From Limnobacter sp. CACIAM 66H1 (GTDB lineage: Bacteria > Pseudomonadota > Gammaproteobacteria > Burkholderiales > Burkholderiaceae_B), in the NCBI RefSeq assembly GCF_001601825.1, contig NZ_LUJK01000003.1:1-64000 (forward strand): a stretch of DNA of 64,000 bases. The letters are read 5' to 3'. Below, piece by piece: positions 28,127 through 38,376 of the stretch (the first letter of the stretch is position 1; each line of letters begins with the position of its first letter). The notes under the pieces are model-generated. The model saw only the letters and a program-made list of their open reading frames with translations. It was not told the DNA's origin and made no database searches. The position numbers and the translations under genes were made by a program.

Positions 28127-30121
28127 ATGCAGTTGCGTTTTGTAATTCAAAGCAGTTTATTCATGCTGCTTGCCATGTTCTCGACCATTTCTTGGTCGGC
28201 TGATCGTTGGGTAATCCAGTTCAAGGACAGTGCTGATCGCAGTGAATCTGTTATTCAATCATCCTCATTGGAATCACGAAAATCAGAATTGCGAGCCAAG
28301 CTTGCCGAGTTGTCCAAAGTTCACAAACGTACATTTCAGCTTGTCAGGCCGTTTGGTGAACGTGGTGCCGTGATCACAACGTCAAATATCAGTGATGCCG
28401 AACAAACCCGTCTTCGTTTATTGTCGGACCCGTTGATTGAGTCGGTAGAGCTGGATCGTCGAATCCGGCTTCGAGCACAGTCTCCCCTGATTGGTTTGTT
28501 GAACGCACTTGATTTGTCCAGACGCAGTCGGTCTTGGTTTCATCAAGATGTGAGTACTCAACCGGCTTCCATCAACACTGGTGCAATGTGGGCGAATTTT
28601 CACGGAACTGCACCCACTGTGGTAGCTGTGTTGGATACAGGTGTTTTGCCAAGCCACCCAATGCTTCAGGGTCATTTGCTGCCGGGCTATGATTTCGTTG
28701 CAGACCCTTCCATTGGAGCTGATGGGCAAGGTTCCGCAGGTTCAGACCGTGATTCCGATCCAACTGATCCCGGTGACGGTGTGGGTCCGGCAGACCTTTT
28801 GGCTGACCCAGTGTGCGGTGGTCTTAGTCAGTCAAGCTGGCACGGCACCTTTGTATCCGCCCTGCTTGCCGGAAACCCGGTTCCGGCTGAAGGTGTTTTC
28901 TCGGTCAACTGGAATGCGGTGGTATTGCCTGTTCGGGTGTTGGGCAAATGCGGTGGATTTTCCAGCGACCTTGCTGACGGAATTCGTTGGGCTGCAGGCC
29001 TGAGTGTGCCCGGCGTGCCCAATAACCCCTTCCCTGCCAAGGTAATTAATTTAAGTTTGGGTGCGGAGGGAGCTTGCGTGCCTTCCATTGAGGGCGCCGC
29101 AATTTCCGCTGCACGGCAGGCTGGCTCTTTGGTGGTGGTTGCTGCGGGCAATGATGGGAGCACTGTAGATTCTCCGGCAAATTGTCCTGGCGCTTTCGGT
29201 GTGGCTGCAATCGATCAAGAAGGCTTGAAGGCCAATTACAGCAACTTTGGTCCCACTATTCAACTTGCTGCGCCGGGTGGTGATGCGGCTTTCCCAATCT
29301 GGAGTGCCAGCAATACGGGTTTTGCGGGACCGTTAACCAACACCTACAACACCAAGATCGGAACCAGTTTTTCCTCACCGATGGTTGCGGGTGCAGCTTC
29401 TTTGTATTGGTCCCTGAATCCATCTGCATCGGTGGCAACTGTAGAGAACCTGTTAAAGACTTCTGCTCGACCTTTCCTATCCTTGGGGGGCAGCCCAACC
29501 TGCACCGTGGATACGGTCGGTATTGAATGCAACTGTACCCGCGCACTGTGCGGTGCAGGTATGCTGGATGTAGCCAATTTGATTAATACTCAGGCTGCAG
29601 GTGGTCTGACCAATCTGTTTTCCAACACCGGCAATGTGATTCCTCCGGGTCAAACGCGTACTTTTTCTGCAACCGGCACCTTAAATGCTTCTGGGCAAGA
29701 AGTGAGCGCGGTGAGTTTTGATGTAATCAATGTATTGAAATCGTCGGCAGATGCACCTGATCCCGTCCTTTCAATCAATGGGTTGAATGTGGACGTTACC
29801 GCACCAGCCGGTGTTGCAGGGTTCGACCTTCGTGCCCAGGTGTCCAATGGTCGAGCTGCAATTGCCTCGGTGGTTGTGGCCAATCAGGGTGCCACGTCCC
29901 CTACTTTGCTGGCCAGCCTGCTTTCACCATTGATCAATGGCGCTTCAGCCGGTGTGGGTGCGCCCTCTTCGGCCGTGGGCGATGGGGTGGTAGGCGATTC
30001 TGGCAGTGGTTCTGCCGCGGGCGGTTCCGGTGGCGGAGGGGGTGGTGGCGCTTTGAATTTACTGGGTTTGTTGACTTGTTTGTTTCTATTTCATTGTTTT
30101 AAAAAGAAAAACGTAATTTAA
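28127..30121 (+). CDS. S8 family serine peptidase (subtilase), exported, with Gly-rich C-terminal sorting-type tail
   Basis: Signal peptide; catalytic Asp VVAVLDTGVLPSHP, His SSWHGTFVSALLAG, Ser GTSFSSPMVAGAASL; C-terminus AAGGSGGGGGGGALNLLGLLTCLFLFHCFKKKNVI. Confidence 0.95.
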   Translation: MQLRFVIQSSLFMLLAMFSTISWSADRWVIQFKDSADRSESVIQSSSLESRKSELRAKLAELSKVHKRTFQLVRPFGERGAVITTSNISDAEQTRLRLLSDPLIESVELDRRIRLRAQSPLIGLLNALDLSRRSRSWFHQDVSTQPASINTGAMWANFHGTAPTVVAVLDTGVLPSHPMLQGHLLPGYDFVADPSIGADGQGSAGSDRDSDPTDPGDGVGPADLLADPVCGGLSQSSWHGTFVSALLAGNPVPAEGVFSVNWNAVVLPVRVLGKCGGFSSDLADGIRWAAGLSVPGVPNNPFPAKVINLSLGAEGACVPSIEGAAISAARQAGSLVVVAAGNDGSTVDSPANCPGAFGVAAIDQEGLKANYSNFGPTIQLAAPGGDAAFPIWSASNTGFAGPLTNTYNTKIGTSFSSPMVAGAASLYWSLNPSASVATVENLLKTSARPFLSLGGSPTCTVDTVGIECNCTRALCGAGMLDVANLINTQAAGGLTNLFSNTGNVIPPGQTRTFSATGTLNASGQEVSAVSFDVINVLKSSADAPDPVLSINGLNVDVTAPAGVAGFDLRAQVSNGRAAIASVVVANQGATSPTLLASLLSPLINGASAGVGAPSSAVGDGVVGDSGSGSAAGGSGGGGGGGALNLLGLLTCLFLFHCFKKKNVI

Positions 30122-30247
30122 CCTGTGATGCTTTGGTTAAATACAACGTTAGAAGTAGCGCTCCAATCTATGACATCGCTCGATGGTAGAGTTCAGTTGT
30201 TGACCCGTTGGTCAGCAATTGATGCAGTAAATTTTGAGAGGTGTCGT

Positions 30248-30466
30248 ATGAAAGCTCTTCGTTCTTACCCAGGTGTGTTGGTCTTGTTGCTGATTGCCTC
30301 AGCCATGCTGGTGCATGGTCTGGTCGATTACATCAACTATGAAGTAGCAAGCCCGAGTATTCTGGCGGCCCTGGGCTGTCTATTCTCCGCAATTTTACTG
30401 GTGGGTGTGTATGAGTTCAAATCCTTCAAAGCCAACCGCAAAGTAATACGTGACAGCAATGTTTAA
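30248..30466 (+). CDS. Small two-TM membrane protein (start trimmed to MKALRSYPGVLVLLLIASAML)
   Basis: Two hydrophobic segments; GAGAGG upstream of ATG 30248. Confidence 0.6.
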   Translation: MKALRSYPGVLVLLLIASAMLVHGLVDYINYEVASPSILAALGCLFSAILLVGVYEFKSFKANRKVIRDSNV

Positions 30467-31524
30467 TTGCGTTTGACACTTTCTGAAAGGCCTGTTTTCG
30501 CCGCATTTTGAGCGGCGATCACGGCCTGCAGGTTCTTTTGTGTACTCAATGTCAATGGGTCTTCGTTGCCCAAGGCATCCGCCCGAATAATGTAGGCGCG
30601 GCTGAGCGCTACTTCGGCACGCTTCAAGTCCCCTGCCCTGTAAAGTACAACCCCCAAGTTGTTTAAAGATTGGCTGGTTCGAATGTCGTTAGGACCGAAT
30701 GCTGCTTGTCGCACTTCAAATGCAGTCTGATAATTTCTGGCGGCTTCTTGCAGTTGATCGTTACGCATTTGCAGCGTGCCTAAAAAAGTGAGTATTTCTG
30801 CACGAATTGGTTCGTCCTTGTAGTTGGGTGTGGAGTTGATAATCTCTGCAAGAATCTGGAAACTTTCCAGCGCCTCTTGCTCCTTCTCCATGTCCAGCAA
30901 GCCCACCGCGTGATTCATTCGGGTTTCTAGTGTTCGGGCATTGGTTTTCCCCAAACGTATTTCATAAACAATCCGCGATCTTTTGAATGCGGCTTCAGAC
31001 TCTGCTGCCTTGTTCTGCAGCGCATAGTAAGTGCCGAGCGCGTCTTGAACCATACCTGCAGGCAAGGAATAACGCCCGATGGATTGCTCAACCGTACCGA
31101 GCGTTTTCTGAAAGTGTGCTTCGGCGCGTTCCATTTGATCGGCTTGTGCATAAGTTTGGCCAATGAGCACCTGCAAACGTGTCCAGGCTTCGGCCGCAGC
31201 TTGGTCTTCTCGGTTGAGCGGACTGTATTGGCTGGCTTCATTCCAGGTTGAAATGGCCAAGTCAGCTTCGTTTTGAGCCAGATAGGCTTTGCCCAGGGTT
31301 TCAAGAATTTTGACGCGTTTGGCCTGCGTGATCGGACCAGTCAACTCCAGGCGGCAAGTTTCAACAGTGATGCCTACCGCGTCCTTGCCGAAGCTGCTTT
31401 CACAACGGGTTAAATTTGAACTTGCTTCCTGAGCAGTGGCGGTAGGCACGTAAGCCAGTGCAAACAAACCCAGGAAAAAAGAAAAAGTCCAAGCGCGTTT
31501 CATAAACACCATTGTTGTGGTCAT
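30463..31524 (-). CDS. TPR-repeat protein, exported
   Basis: Signal peptide MKRAWTFSFFLGLFALAYVPTATA; tetratricopeptide-like repeats (SLNNLGVVLYRAGDLKRAEVALSRAYIIRADALG). Confidence 0.85.
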   Translation of the reverse strand: MTTTMVFMKRAWTFSFFLGLFALAYVPTATAQEASSNLTRCESSFGKDAVGITVETCRLELTGPITQAKRVKILETLGKAYLAQNEADLAISTWNEASQYSPLNREDQAAAEAWTRLQVLIGQTYAQADQMERAEAHFQKTLGTVEQSIGRYSLPAGMVQDALGTYYALQNKAAESEAAFKRSRIVYEIRLGKTNARTLETRMNHAVGLLDMEKEQEALESFQILAEIINSTPNYKDEPIRAEILTFLGTLQMRNDQLQEAARNYQTAFEVRQAAFGPNDIRTSQSLNNLGVVLYRAGDLKRAEVALSRAYIIRADALGNEDPLTLSTQKNLQAVIAAQNAAKTGLSESVKRN

Positions 31525-31608
31525 TCGATTGTTGTTACTGAAGAGTATTACTAAAACCGATTGCTGTGTTTGGCAGTACAAAGGTTAATAGCAACATTAC
31601 TAGTCATC

Positions 31609-31845
31609 ATGGGCCATCATTCAAGCGTTGAAGTAAACCGGATAGAAAGTTTGGGAAAGAAATTTGAAACTCTCGCACTGGTTGACAGACTCATGGAAGA
31701 GAACGAAGCTCTTAGACGTGAGCTTAACCTAAAAACTGCCCGGTTAAGAACTCTGCAAAAAGCAGTGCATGCGTTTTTGATGGGAACCGAAGATCAAGAC
31801 AGCAACAAAGCCAAGCTCATTGAGCAAAGCAAGGAGCAGCCATGA
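31609..31845 (+). CDS. Small coiled-coil hypothetical protein
   Basis: MGHHSSVEVNRIESLGKKFETLALVDRLMEENEALRRELNLKTARLRTLQKAV; overlaps the next gene by 4 nt. Confidence 0.6.
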   Translation: MGHHSSVEVNRIESLGKKFETLALVDRLMEENEALRRELNLKTARLRTLQKAVHAFLMGTEDQDSNKAKLIEQSKEQP

Positions 31846-32267
31846 CACACTTTGATTTCAAGGAATGGGCCGACTTGTACCAGGTAGACCCTGTTGCCTT
31901 CGAGCAGCGCCGCGAGGCAGTGCTGGAAGGTTATGTAGCCAGTGTCGATCCCGAACACCGATTGGCGCTTGAGCAAACGTTGTTCAAGATCCGTATGATT
32001 CGCCAGCGCTCGAAAAGCCCATTGCAGTCGGCCATGGAATCGTCAAAGCTGATGTGGGAATCGTTTGGCAAATTGCGTGAGCAGGTACAAAAACTGGAAC
32101 AGGAACTGAGCCCTGCCCCATTGAAGCAGAATGGTTTGCGTTTGATCGATCAGAATTACGCTGGCGACATTGAAAAGGTCACAGACGTTTCCAATGATCC
32201 ACTAGAGCCAGTTGCCAACCTGGCCCGTGTTATTCCATTTACGGCTTCAGGCAAACGCGCCCATTAA
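31842..32267 (+). CDS. DUF3135 domain-containing protein
   Basis: FDFKEWADLYQVDPVAFEQRREAVLEGYV...LEQTLFKIRMIRQRSKSPLQSAMESSKLMWESFGKLRE. Confidence 0.75.
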   Translation: MTHFDFKEWADLYQVDPVAFEQRREAVLEGYVASVDPEHRLALEQTLFKIRMIRQRSKSPLQSAMESSKLMWESFGKLREQVQKLEQELSPAPLKQNGLRLIDQNYAGDIEKVTDVSNDPLEPVANLARVIPFTASGKRAH

Positions 32268-32949
32268 CCGAAACACTGACCCGGCTTGAACCAGCGGCCG
32301 GGGCCACTTCCATGCCTTTGCTCATCATGTCAGCCGATGCGGCATACATCCGTGGATAGGAAGGTGGACCTTGATTCTCATCATTGATTGACACTTCACC
32401 CAAGGTATAGCCAGTTTTGCCAAAACCTTTTGCAGCAACACTGGCTTTATTCTGAAACTCTCTCATTGCACTTTGCAGCAGTTTTTCACGACTTTGCTCG
32501 ATACGGCCTTCGCTGGGAAAATATTCCAGATTGCTGAGTGTCAGGCCATCCGCCACATTCAAATTCTTCTGGGTTTTTAATGCCTGAACCGGTATTTCAA
32601 AAGTGAGCGAGCCCACACCTTGCCAAGTTTGGATGACATTGTTTTTGCCGTATTGCGGATAGGTTTGAATGTTGTTCTTCAGTTTGCTGATGTCTTTGTT
32701 CTTCGATAAATTGTTGATTGATTTTTCAAGCACGGTGTTGACGGCACTCATGGCCTCGTTGGCTGTACCTGCCTGAATTTGCACCTGCCAATTCAAACGC
32801 ACCATGTCATTGTCCACCTCTTCGCTGCTAATGGCATTCAAGTTCACGGCGGGTGTTTTCTCGCACAGGTCTGCAAACGCGACCGACGGTGCCAACAAAC
32901 CGATTGATGAACTGAACAGAGCGATTCTCAAAGTGTTGGATAATTTCAT
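32239..32949 (-). CDS. SIMPL (DUF541) domain-containing periplasmic protein (start trimmed to MKLSNTLRIALF)
   Basis: Signal peptide; the rest of ORF 32239-33495 upstream of 32949 is antisense to the AI-2E transporter gene. Confidence 0.75.
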   Translation of the reverse strand: MKLSNTLRIALFSSSIGLLAPSVAFADLCEKTPAVNLNAISSEEVDNDMVRLNWQVQIQAGTANEAMSAVNTVLEKSINNLSKNKDISKLKNNIQTYPQYGKNNVIQTWQGVGSLTFEIPVQALKTQKNLNVADGLTLSNLEYFPSEGRIEQSREKLLQSAMREFQNKASVAAKGFGKTGYTLGEVSINDENQGPPSYPRMYAASADMMSKGMEVAPAAGSSRVSVSVNGRVCLKP

Positions 32950-33060
32950 GTGTGTTCTCGTGAAAGTGAAATAACAGTCAATTTGCAATTCAGGCGTTGC
33001 TACAATGATTGAACCACAAACAAGCATTCCAATAACGCGTAATCCGCACGACTGGCTGAC

Positions 33061-34140
33061 ATGGCAGAACACCTGAGACAACCGAAGTCCCTGATCAGCA
33101 CGCTGTTTACTGTGTTGATACTGGTTGGTGCTGCCATTGTATTGTCGCCATTCCTGTTGGCAATTTTGTGGGCGGGAATTATTGCCACCGCGTTTTGGCC
33201 ACTTCACTGTCGCATTCGCGCACGATTTCCCGGAAAGCCCAATGGCGCCGCATTTCTGACCACCCTGGTTGTTGCATTCCTGTTGGTTGGACCAATGATC
33301 GGCCTGATCGTGTTTATGGTTCAAGACATTCTTGAAATTACCACCTTCTTGCGACAGGCCGATGACTCCGGCGTTGCTGTGCCCAACTGGCTGCCTCAAA
33401 TTCCGGTGCTTGGCGAAATGCTCGTGGCCAGCTGGACAGAATATTTGAGTGTGCCCAAACAAATTTCCGGACTGTTGCGCGAAACACTTACCCAACGTTT
33501 GGGCGATGTGCAGGGCACCGCATCGGCCATTTTGCTTGAACTGCTGGGTCGTGTTGCCACCCTGTTTTTTGCATTGTGGGTGCTGTTCTTTTTTTACCGC
33601 GACGGCTCAAGCATCAGCATCCGCATGAACCGAATTGGCACTGACTGGCTGGGCCAACGCTGGAAACCTTATGTTTCACATATGCCACCTGCGCTGCGAG
33701 CTGCGGTTAACGGGTTGGTGATTGTCAGTTTTGCAGAGGCAGTCATCCTTTCTGTGCTGTTTGCTGCGTGTGGCGTCTATGCACCGGTGCTATTGGGCAC
33801 TATCACTGCCCTGATTGCCTTTATTCCCATGGCTGCACCAGGCTTGCTCGCTATTTTGGGTATGATCCTGTTTTTAAGTGGCAACGGCGCGGAAGCAATT
33901 GTATTGATCTCCGTGGGCATGTTGGTGGTGTTGATTGCCGATTACCTGGTTCGCCCTTTGTTGATACAAGGCGGAACCCACTTGCCGTTTTTGGCCGTCT
34001 TGTTCGGTGTGTTTGGCGGCGTCATTACCATGGGTATTGTGGGCTTGATTATTGGCCCGGTGCTGCTGGTGTTGTTGGTGGTGTTTTTTGACGAAGCATC
34101 GCATGCACACCACCACGACACCCCCGAATCCATCAATTAA
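33061..34140 (+). CDS. AI-2E family (PerM/YdiK-type) transporter
   Basis: Polytopic membrane protein; LFFALWVLFFFYRDG, LLGTITALIAFIPMAAPGLLAILGMILF, VRPLLIQGGTHLPFLAVLFGVFGGV. Confidence 0.9.
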   Translation: MAEHLRQPKSLISTLFTVLILVGAAIVLSPFLLAILWAGIIATAFWPLHCRIRARFPGKPNGAAFLTTLVVAFLLVGPMIGLIVFMVQDILEITTFLRQADDSGVAVPNWLPQIPVLGEMLVASWTEYLSVPKQISGLLRETLTQRLGDVQGTASAILLELLGRVATLFFALWVLFFFYRDGSSISIRMNRIGTDWLGQRWKPYVSHMPPALRAAVNGLVIVSFAEAVILSVLFAACGVYAPVLLGTITALIAFIPMAAPGLLAILGMILFLSGNGAEAIVLISVGMLVVLIADYLVRPLLIQGGTHLPFLAVLFGVFGGVITMGIVGLIIGPVLLVLLVVFFDEASHAHHHDTPESIN

Positions 34141-34162
34141 TCAGTGATTTAATCAAGCGAGT

Positions 34163-35410
34163 TTGAGCATGACAACAGCGATTCAATTTCCAACACAGAT
34201 CGGTACACCTTTGGCTGCAAACGCCGTCAAAGTGATGTTGCTGGGCAGTGGTGAGCTGGGCAAAGAAGTGATCATCGCCTTTCAGCGTCTGGGTGTTGAG
34301 GTTATTGCAGTGGACCGCTACCCCAATGCGCCAGGGCACCAGGTTGCGCATCGCTTTCATGTAATCGACATGACCAATGCCAACGCATTGAAGGCCTTGA
34401 TTGCACAAGAGCGTCCCCACATTGTGGTGCCGGAAATTGAAGCAATTGCGACCCCTGCCCTGAAAGAACTTGAGGCTGAAGGCGTGGTGCGTGTGGTGCC
34501 TACAGCCAATGCGGCTTGGCTGACCATGAACCGTGAAGGAATTCGTCGCCTGGCTGCTGAGGAATTGAATTTAAGTTGCTCGCACTATGCTTTTGCGGAT
34601 GATTTTGAAACCCTGAAGATGGCTGTAGAAAAAGGCGTTCATGGCAAAAAGCCGGTGGGCTACCCCTGCATCATCAAGCCTGTGATGTCATCCTCCGGAA
34701 AAGGGCAATCCAAGGTGGATAATGCAAGCCAACTTGAAGCAGCGTGGGATTACGCGGGTAGCGCCGGGCGTGTCAACTCAGGGCGGGTTATCGCCGAGTC
34801 GCTGATCGAATTCGAGTATGAAATCACTCTGTTGACTGTGCGTGCCCGCAACTCCAAAAGTGGCGCAATTGAAACCAGTTATTGTGAGCCAGTGGGTCAT
34901 ATTCAGGTAAGCGGCGATTATGTTGAAAGCTGGCAACCCCAAACCATGAACGCAAAGGCTTTGGATGAGGCCCGTAAAATGGCAGACCAGGTAACCACCG
35001 CTTTGGGTGGCACCGGTTTGTTTGGCGTTGAAATGTTTGTAAAAGGCGATCAGGTTTGGTTTTCTGAGGTGAGCCCTCGCCCTCACGACACCGGCATGGT
35101 CACCATGATTACGCAGTGGCAAAATGAATTTGAATTGCATGCACGTGCCATTCTGGGTTTGCCTGTTGACACCAGCTTGAAAACACCGGGCGCCAGTGCA
35201 GTGATTTATGGCGGTTTAGACAAAGTGGGCATCGCATTTGAAGGCGTGGCCGATGCCTTGGCCGAGCCCGGCACGGATGTGCGTTTGTTTGGTAAACCCG
35301 AGTCGTTTGTGAAACGACGAATGGGTGTTGCCTTGGCGCGTGATACAGATGTGGAAAAAGCCCGTGCGAAGGCCAAGCGGGTTGCTGCGAAGGTGAAGCC
35401 AGTTGGTTAA
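34163..35410 (+). CDS. purT: Formate-dependent phosphoribosylglycinamide formyltransferase
   Basis: [71 protein letters not shown]. Confidence 0.97.
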   Translation: MSMTTAIQFPTQIGTPLAANAVKVMLLGSGELGKEVIIAFQRLGVEVIAVDRYPNAPGHQVAHRFHVIDMTNANALKALIAQERPHIVVPEIEAIATPALKELEAEGVVRVVPTANAAWLTMNREGIRRLAAEELNLSCSHYAFADDFETLKMAVEKGVHGKKPVGYPCIIKPVMSSSGKGQSKVDNASQLEAAWDYAGSAGRVNSGRVIAESLIEFEYEITLLTVRARNSKSGAIETSYCEPVGHIQVSGDYVESWQPQTMNAKALDEARKMADQVTTALGGTGLFGVEMFVKGDQVWFSEVSPRPHDTGMVTMITQWQNEFELHARAILGLPVDTSLKTPGASAVIYGGLDKVGIAFEGVADALAEPGTDVRLFGKPESFVKRRMGVALARDTDVEKARAKAKRVAAKVKPVG

Positions 35411-35681
35411 CTTGCTCGGCGTTTCGGGAATGCGCATGGCGTTGTTGATTACGCTGGTCTGATGGGGCTGCACATGGTATTGCCCGTCTGCCTTGATCAA
35501 GTCGAATTCCCCTGTTCGAAACTGGCACGGGGCATGCGAAACGCGAGCGCGTCTTCGCATCGACCTTGCAGGTCGCCCCTTGCTGCGTTCCAAACCGGGC
35601 GACTTGATCTTGAATCGGCAGACTGAGCAAAACCATAAGCATCCCCGCCAATTCAGTATCTCTACCAGCAGCACTGTTCTA

Positions 35682-37280
35682 TCAATTTAGCCCCAAACTC
35701 TCGCGGTATTCTTCGTAGGTACCGCGGTAATCGGTAATGCCGTCTTCACGCATTTCAAAAATTCTCGTGGCAATGCCAGAAACAAACTGGCGGTCATGTG
35801 ACACCACAAACACTGTGCCTTCGTATTTCTCCAGTGCATATTGAAGCGACTCGATCGACTCCATGTCCAGGTGGTTCGTAGGCTCGTCCAGCAGCAACAC
35901 ATTGTGACGCCCCAGCATCAGGCGACCAAACACCAGTCGGTTTTTCTCACCACCTGAACACACTTTCACCTGCTTGGAAATTTCGTCATTCGAGAACAGC
36001 AAGCGCCCCAGAATGCCGCGAATGGCTTGATCGTCGTCGCCGTCCTGGGCAAAGCGCTCGGTCCATTCACGCAAATTCAAAGGCACATTGAATTCATCGC
36101 TTACGTCTTGTGCCATGTAACCCAGGTCTGCATTCTCTGACCACTTTACTTCACCATAAGTTGGCTCCAAAGCCTTGGCCAGCAGCTTCAGTAGTGTGGT
36201 TTTACCCATGCCGTTGGCACCCACGATACCCACTTTGTCGCCAGCTTCCACCATGATGGAAAAATCGCGAATCACTTTGTTATCGCCGTAAGCCAAACTG
36301 ACGTTGTCGAGTTCAACAGCCAAACGATGCATCTTCTTTTTTTGTTCAAAGCGAATGAAGGGGTTTTGACGTGACGATGGCTTAAGCACCACTGTTTCCT
36401 GTTTGATTTTCTCGATCTGCTTTTGACGTGATGTCGCCTGACGCGCCTTCGATTTGTTGGCTGCAAAACGGCGTACAAAGTCTTGCAGATCGGAAATACG
36501 TTCTTTGGCACGCGCATTGGATGCTTGTGCTCGTTCGCGTGCCTGGGCTGCAGCCAGCATGTAATCGTCGTAATTACCGGGTACTACTTGCAATGTACCG
36601 TAATCCAGATCAGCCATGTGGGTGCACACTTCATTGAGAAAGTGGCGGTCGTGGCTGATGATGATCATGGTGCTCTCATACTGGTTTAGTACGTTTTCCA
36701 GCCAGGCAATCGTATTGATATCCAGGTTGTTGGTGGGTTCATCCAGCAACAGCACATCAGGTTTCGAGAACAGGGCTTGTGCCAGAAGCACCCGCAGCTT
36801 CCAGCCTGGGGCAATTTCACTCATTGGGCCATTGTGGTTTTCAAGCGGAATACCCGCACCCAGCAGCAACTCACCTGCCCGGGCCTCGGCTTCGTAGCCG
36901 CCGAATTCGGCATACACCGCTTCAAGGTCAGCTGCGCGCATGTAGTCGTCGTCGGTGGCTTCGGGGTTCGCATACAAGGCATCGCGTTCCGTCATTGCAG
37001 CCCACATTTCCTTGTGGCCCATCATGACCACATCCAGCACGCGGTGTTCTTCAAACGCAAATTGATCCTGGCTTAACTTTCCCAGCCGCACATTGGGCTC
37101 GATCACTACAGTGCCGCTGCTGGGCTCCAGGTCGCCACCCAGAATTTTCATGAAAGTGGATTTGCCGCAGCCGTTTGCGCCAATCAAACCATAGCGGTTG
37201 CCATCGCCAAATTTGGCATTGATATTTTCAAAAAGCGGCTTGGCGCCGAACTGCATGGTGATATTGGCTGCGGTGAGCAT
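35682..37280 (-). CDS. ybiT: ABC-F family ATPase, YbiT type
   Basis: [54 protein letters not shown]; two ABC cassettes with [12 protein letters not shown] / [12 protein letters not shown]. Confidence 0.95.
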   Translation of the reverse strand: MLTAANITMQFGAKPLFENINAKFGDGNRYGLIGANGCGKSTFMKILGGDLEPSSGTVVIEPNVRLGKLSQDQFAFEEHRVLDVVMMGHKEMWAAMTERDALYANPEATDDDYMRAADLEAVYAEFGGYEAEARAGELLLGAGIPLENHNGPMSEIAPGWKLRVLLAQALFSKPDVLLLDEPTNNLDINTIAWLENVLNQYESTMIIISHDRHFLNEVCTHMADLDYGTLQVVPGNYDDYMLAAAQARERAQASNARAKERISDLQDFVRRFAANKSKARQATSRQKQIEKIKQETVVLKPSSRQNPFIRFEQKKKMHRLAVELDNVSLAYGDNKVIRDFSIMVEAGDKVGIVGANGMGKTTLLKLLAKALEPTYGEVKWSENADLGYMAQDVSDEFNVPLNLREWTERFAQDGDDDQAIRGILGRLLFSNDEISKQVKVCSGGEKNRLVFGRLMLGRHNVLLLDEPTNHLDMESIESLQYALEKYEGTVFVVSHDRQFVSGIATRIFEMREDGITDYRGTYEEYRESLGLN

Positions 37281-37370
37281 AAGTATTGGAAAATTCAGTG
37301 ATTTTTAACGAAGGGGGCATTATACATGCCCGGGCTTTGAGTGCGTTGAATGTGGGCTCGGAGGTTGCGA

Positions 37371-38351
37371 CTAGCGAACGGTTTGAACCAGGCGTGCGTT
37401 GAATTCCTTGTGCCCGCCAGTCATGGTCAAGGTGCCCTGCCCGCCCTGAAACCAGCAAGCCTTGGGGGTGCAGTGACCAAATGGAAAATTCAACAATACG
37501 GGTACATGTGTCAGTTGGCTTTGAACAAATTCAGCGGCGCTGCGCAAGTTGTAGCCATTGTCGTGTGCGCCAGGTTTGGGTTCACAAAAATTACCCAACA
37601 CAATGGCCTTTTGTTGGGTCAACACGCCGGCGTGCAGCAACTGAAGCAGCATGCGCTCAATTTTGTAGGTTGGCTCGTTCACATCTTCAAGCACCAAGAT
37701 GCCGCCAGACACACTGGGTAACCAAGGGGTTCCCAAAAGACTGCACAGCAAGGTGAGGTTGCCACCCCATACCGGACCTTCAATTGCACTGCTTTGTTGT
37801 TCTGCGCTCAGTCCGATGCATTCAGCAGGCCATTCAATATGTACTGCCTGTTTTTCTACGGCACGCAAAAAGTGTTCAAGCGTGAGTGGGTCGGCACCCT
37901 GCTCTGCTCCAAAATCGAAGCAAGCCATGGGCCCGTGCAACAAGGTGGCAGGTTGTGCGCCAACTTTCAGCAACGCCAATTGCAGGCTGGTAATGTCGCT
38001 GTGGCCGCACAACAGGTGCGCATTTGCATTCAGCAATGCAGCAAGTTCCGGAAAATTCAACAGCGGCAGCAGGCGGCTTAGGCCGTAACCCCCTCGGGTG
38101 GCCATCAGCAGGCTGGGGGTATTCATGGCAAATGCATTTTCAATGCTGGCCATACGCGTGGCTTCGTCACCTGCAAAGCGCTGTGTGCGCCGGCGTGATT
38201 CAGGCACTTCAATCACATTGAACCCATGTTGACTGCTCAAATGGTTGCAGGCCCGGTCGAGCAAGGTTTCATCAACCAGCGCGCCACTGGGCGAAAACAT
38301 GACCAGCTGGTTCAGGGCCTGGTTTGTCGAGATGGGCGGTTTGCTGTTCAA
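37371..38351 (-). CDS. LD-carboxypeptidase (muramoyltetrapeptide carboxypeptidase, S66 family)
   Basis: MATRGGYGLSRLLPLLNF, LLCGHSDITSLQLALLK, GPVWGGNLTLLCSLLGTPWLP, GGILVLEDVNEPTYKIERMLLQL. Confidence 0.92.
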   Translation of the reverse strand: MNSKPPISTNQALNQLVMFSPSGALVDETLLDRACNHLSSQHGFNVIEVPESRRRTQRFAGDEATRMASIENAFAMNTPSLLMATRGGYGLSRLLPLLNFPELAALLNANAHLLCGHSDITSLQLALLKVGAQPATLLHGPMACFDFGAEQGADPLTLEHFLRAVEKQAVHIEWPAECIGLSAEQQSSAIEGPVWGGNLTLLCSLLGTPWLPSVSGGILVLEDVNEPTYKIERMLLQLLHAGVLTQQKAIVLGNFCEPKPGAHDNGYNLRSAAEFVQSQLTHVPVLLNFPFGHCTPKACWFQGGQGTLTMTGGHKEFNARLVQTVR

Positions 38352-38376
38352 TTCAATTCCGGTTTAAAAAGTAAGC

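Noticed and set aside
30001-30055. Gly-codon-rich stretch (ggtggcggagggggtggtggc) as a DNA microsatellite
   Set aside because: It is best explained as the coding sequence of the Gly-rich linker of the subtilase tail.
32950-33495. N-terminal half of the 418-aa ORF 32239-33495
   Set aside because: Antisense to the AI-2E transporter; the real SIMPL protein starts with a signal peptide at 32949.
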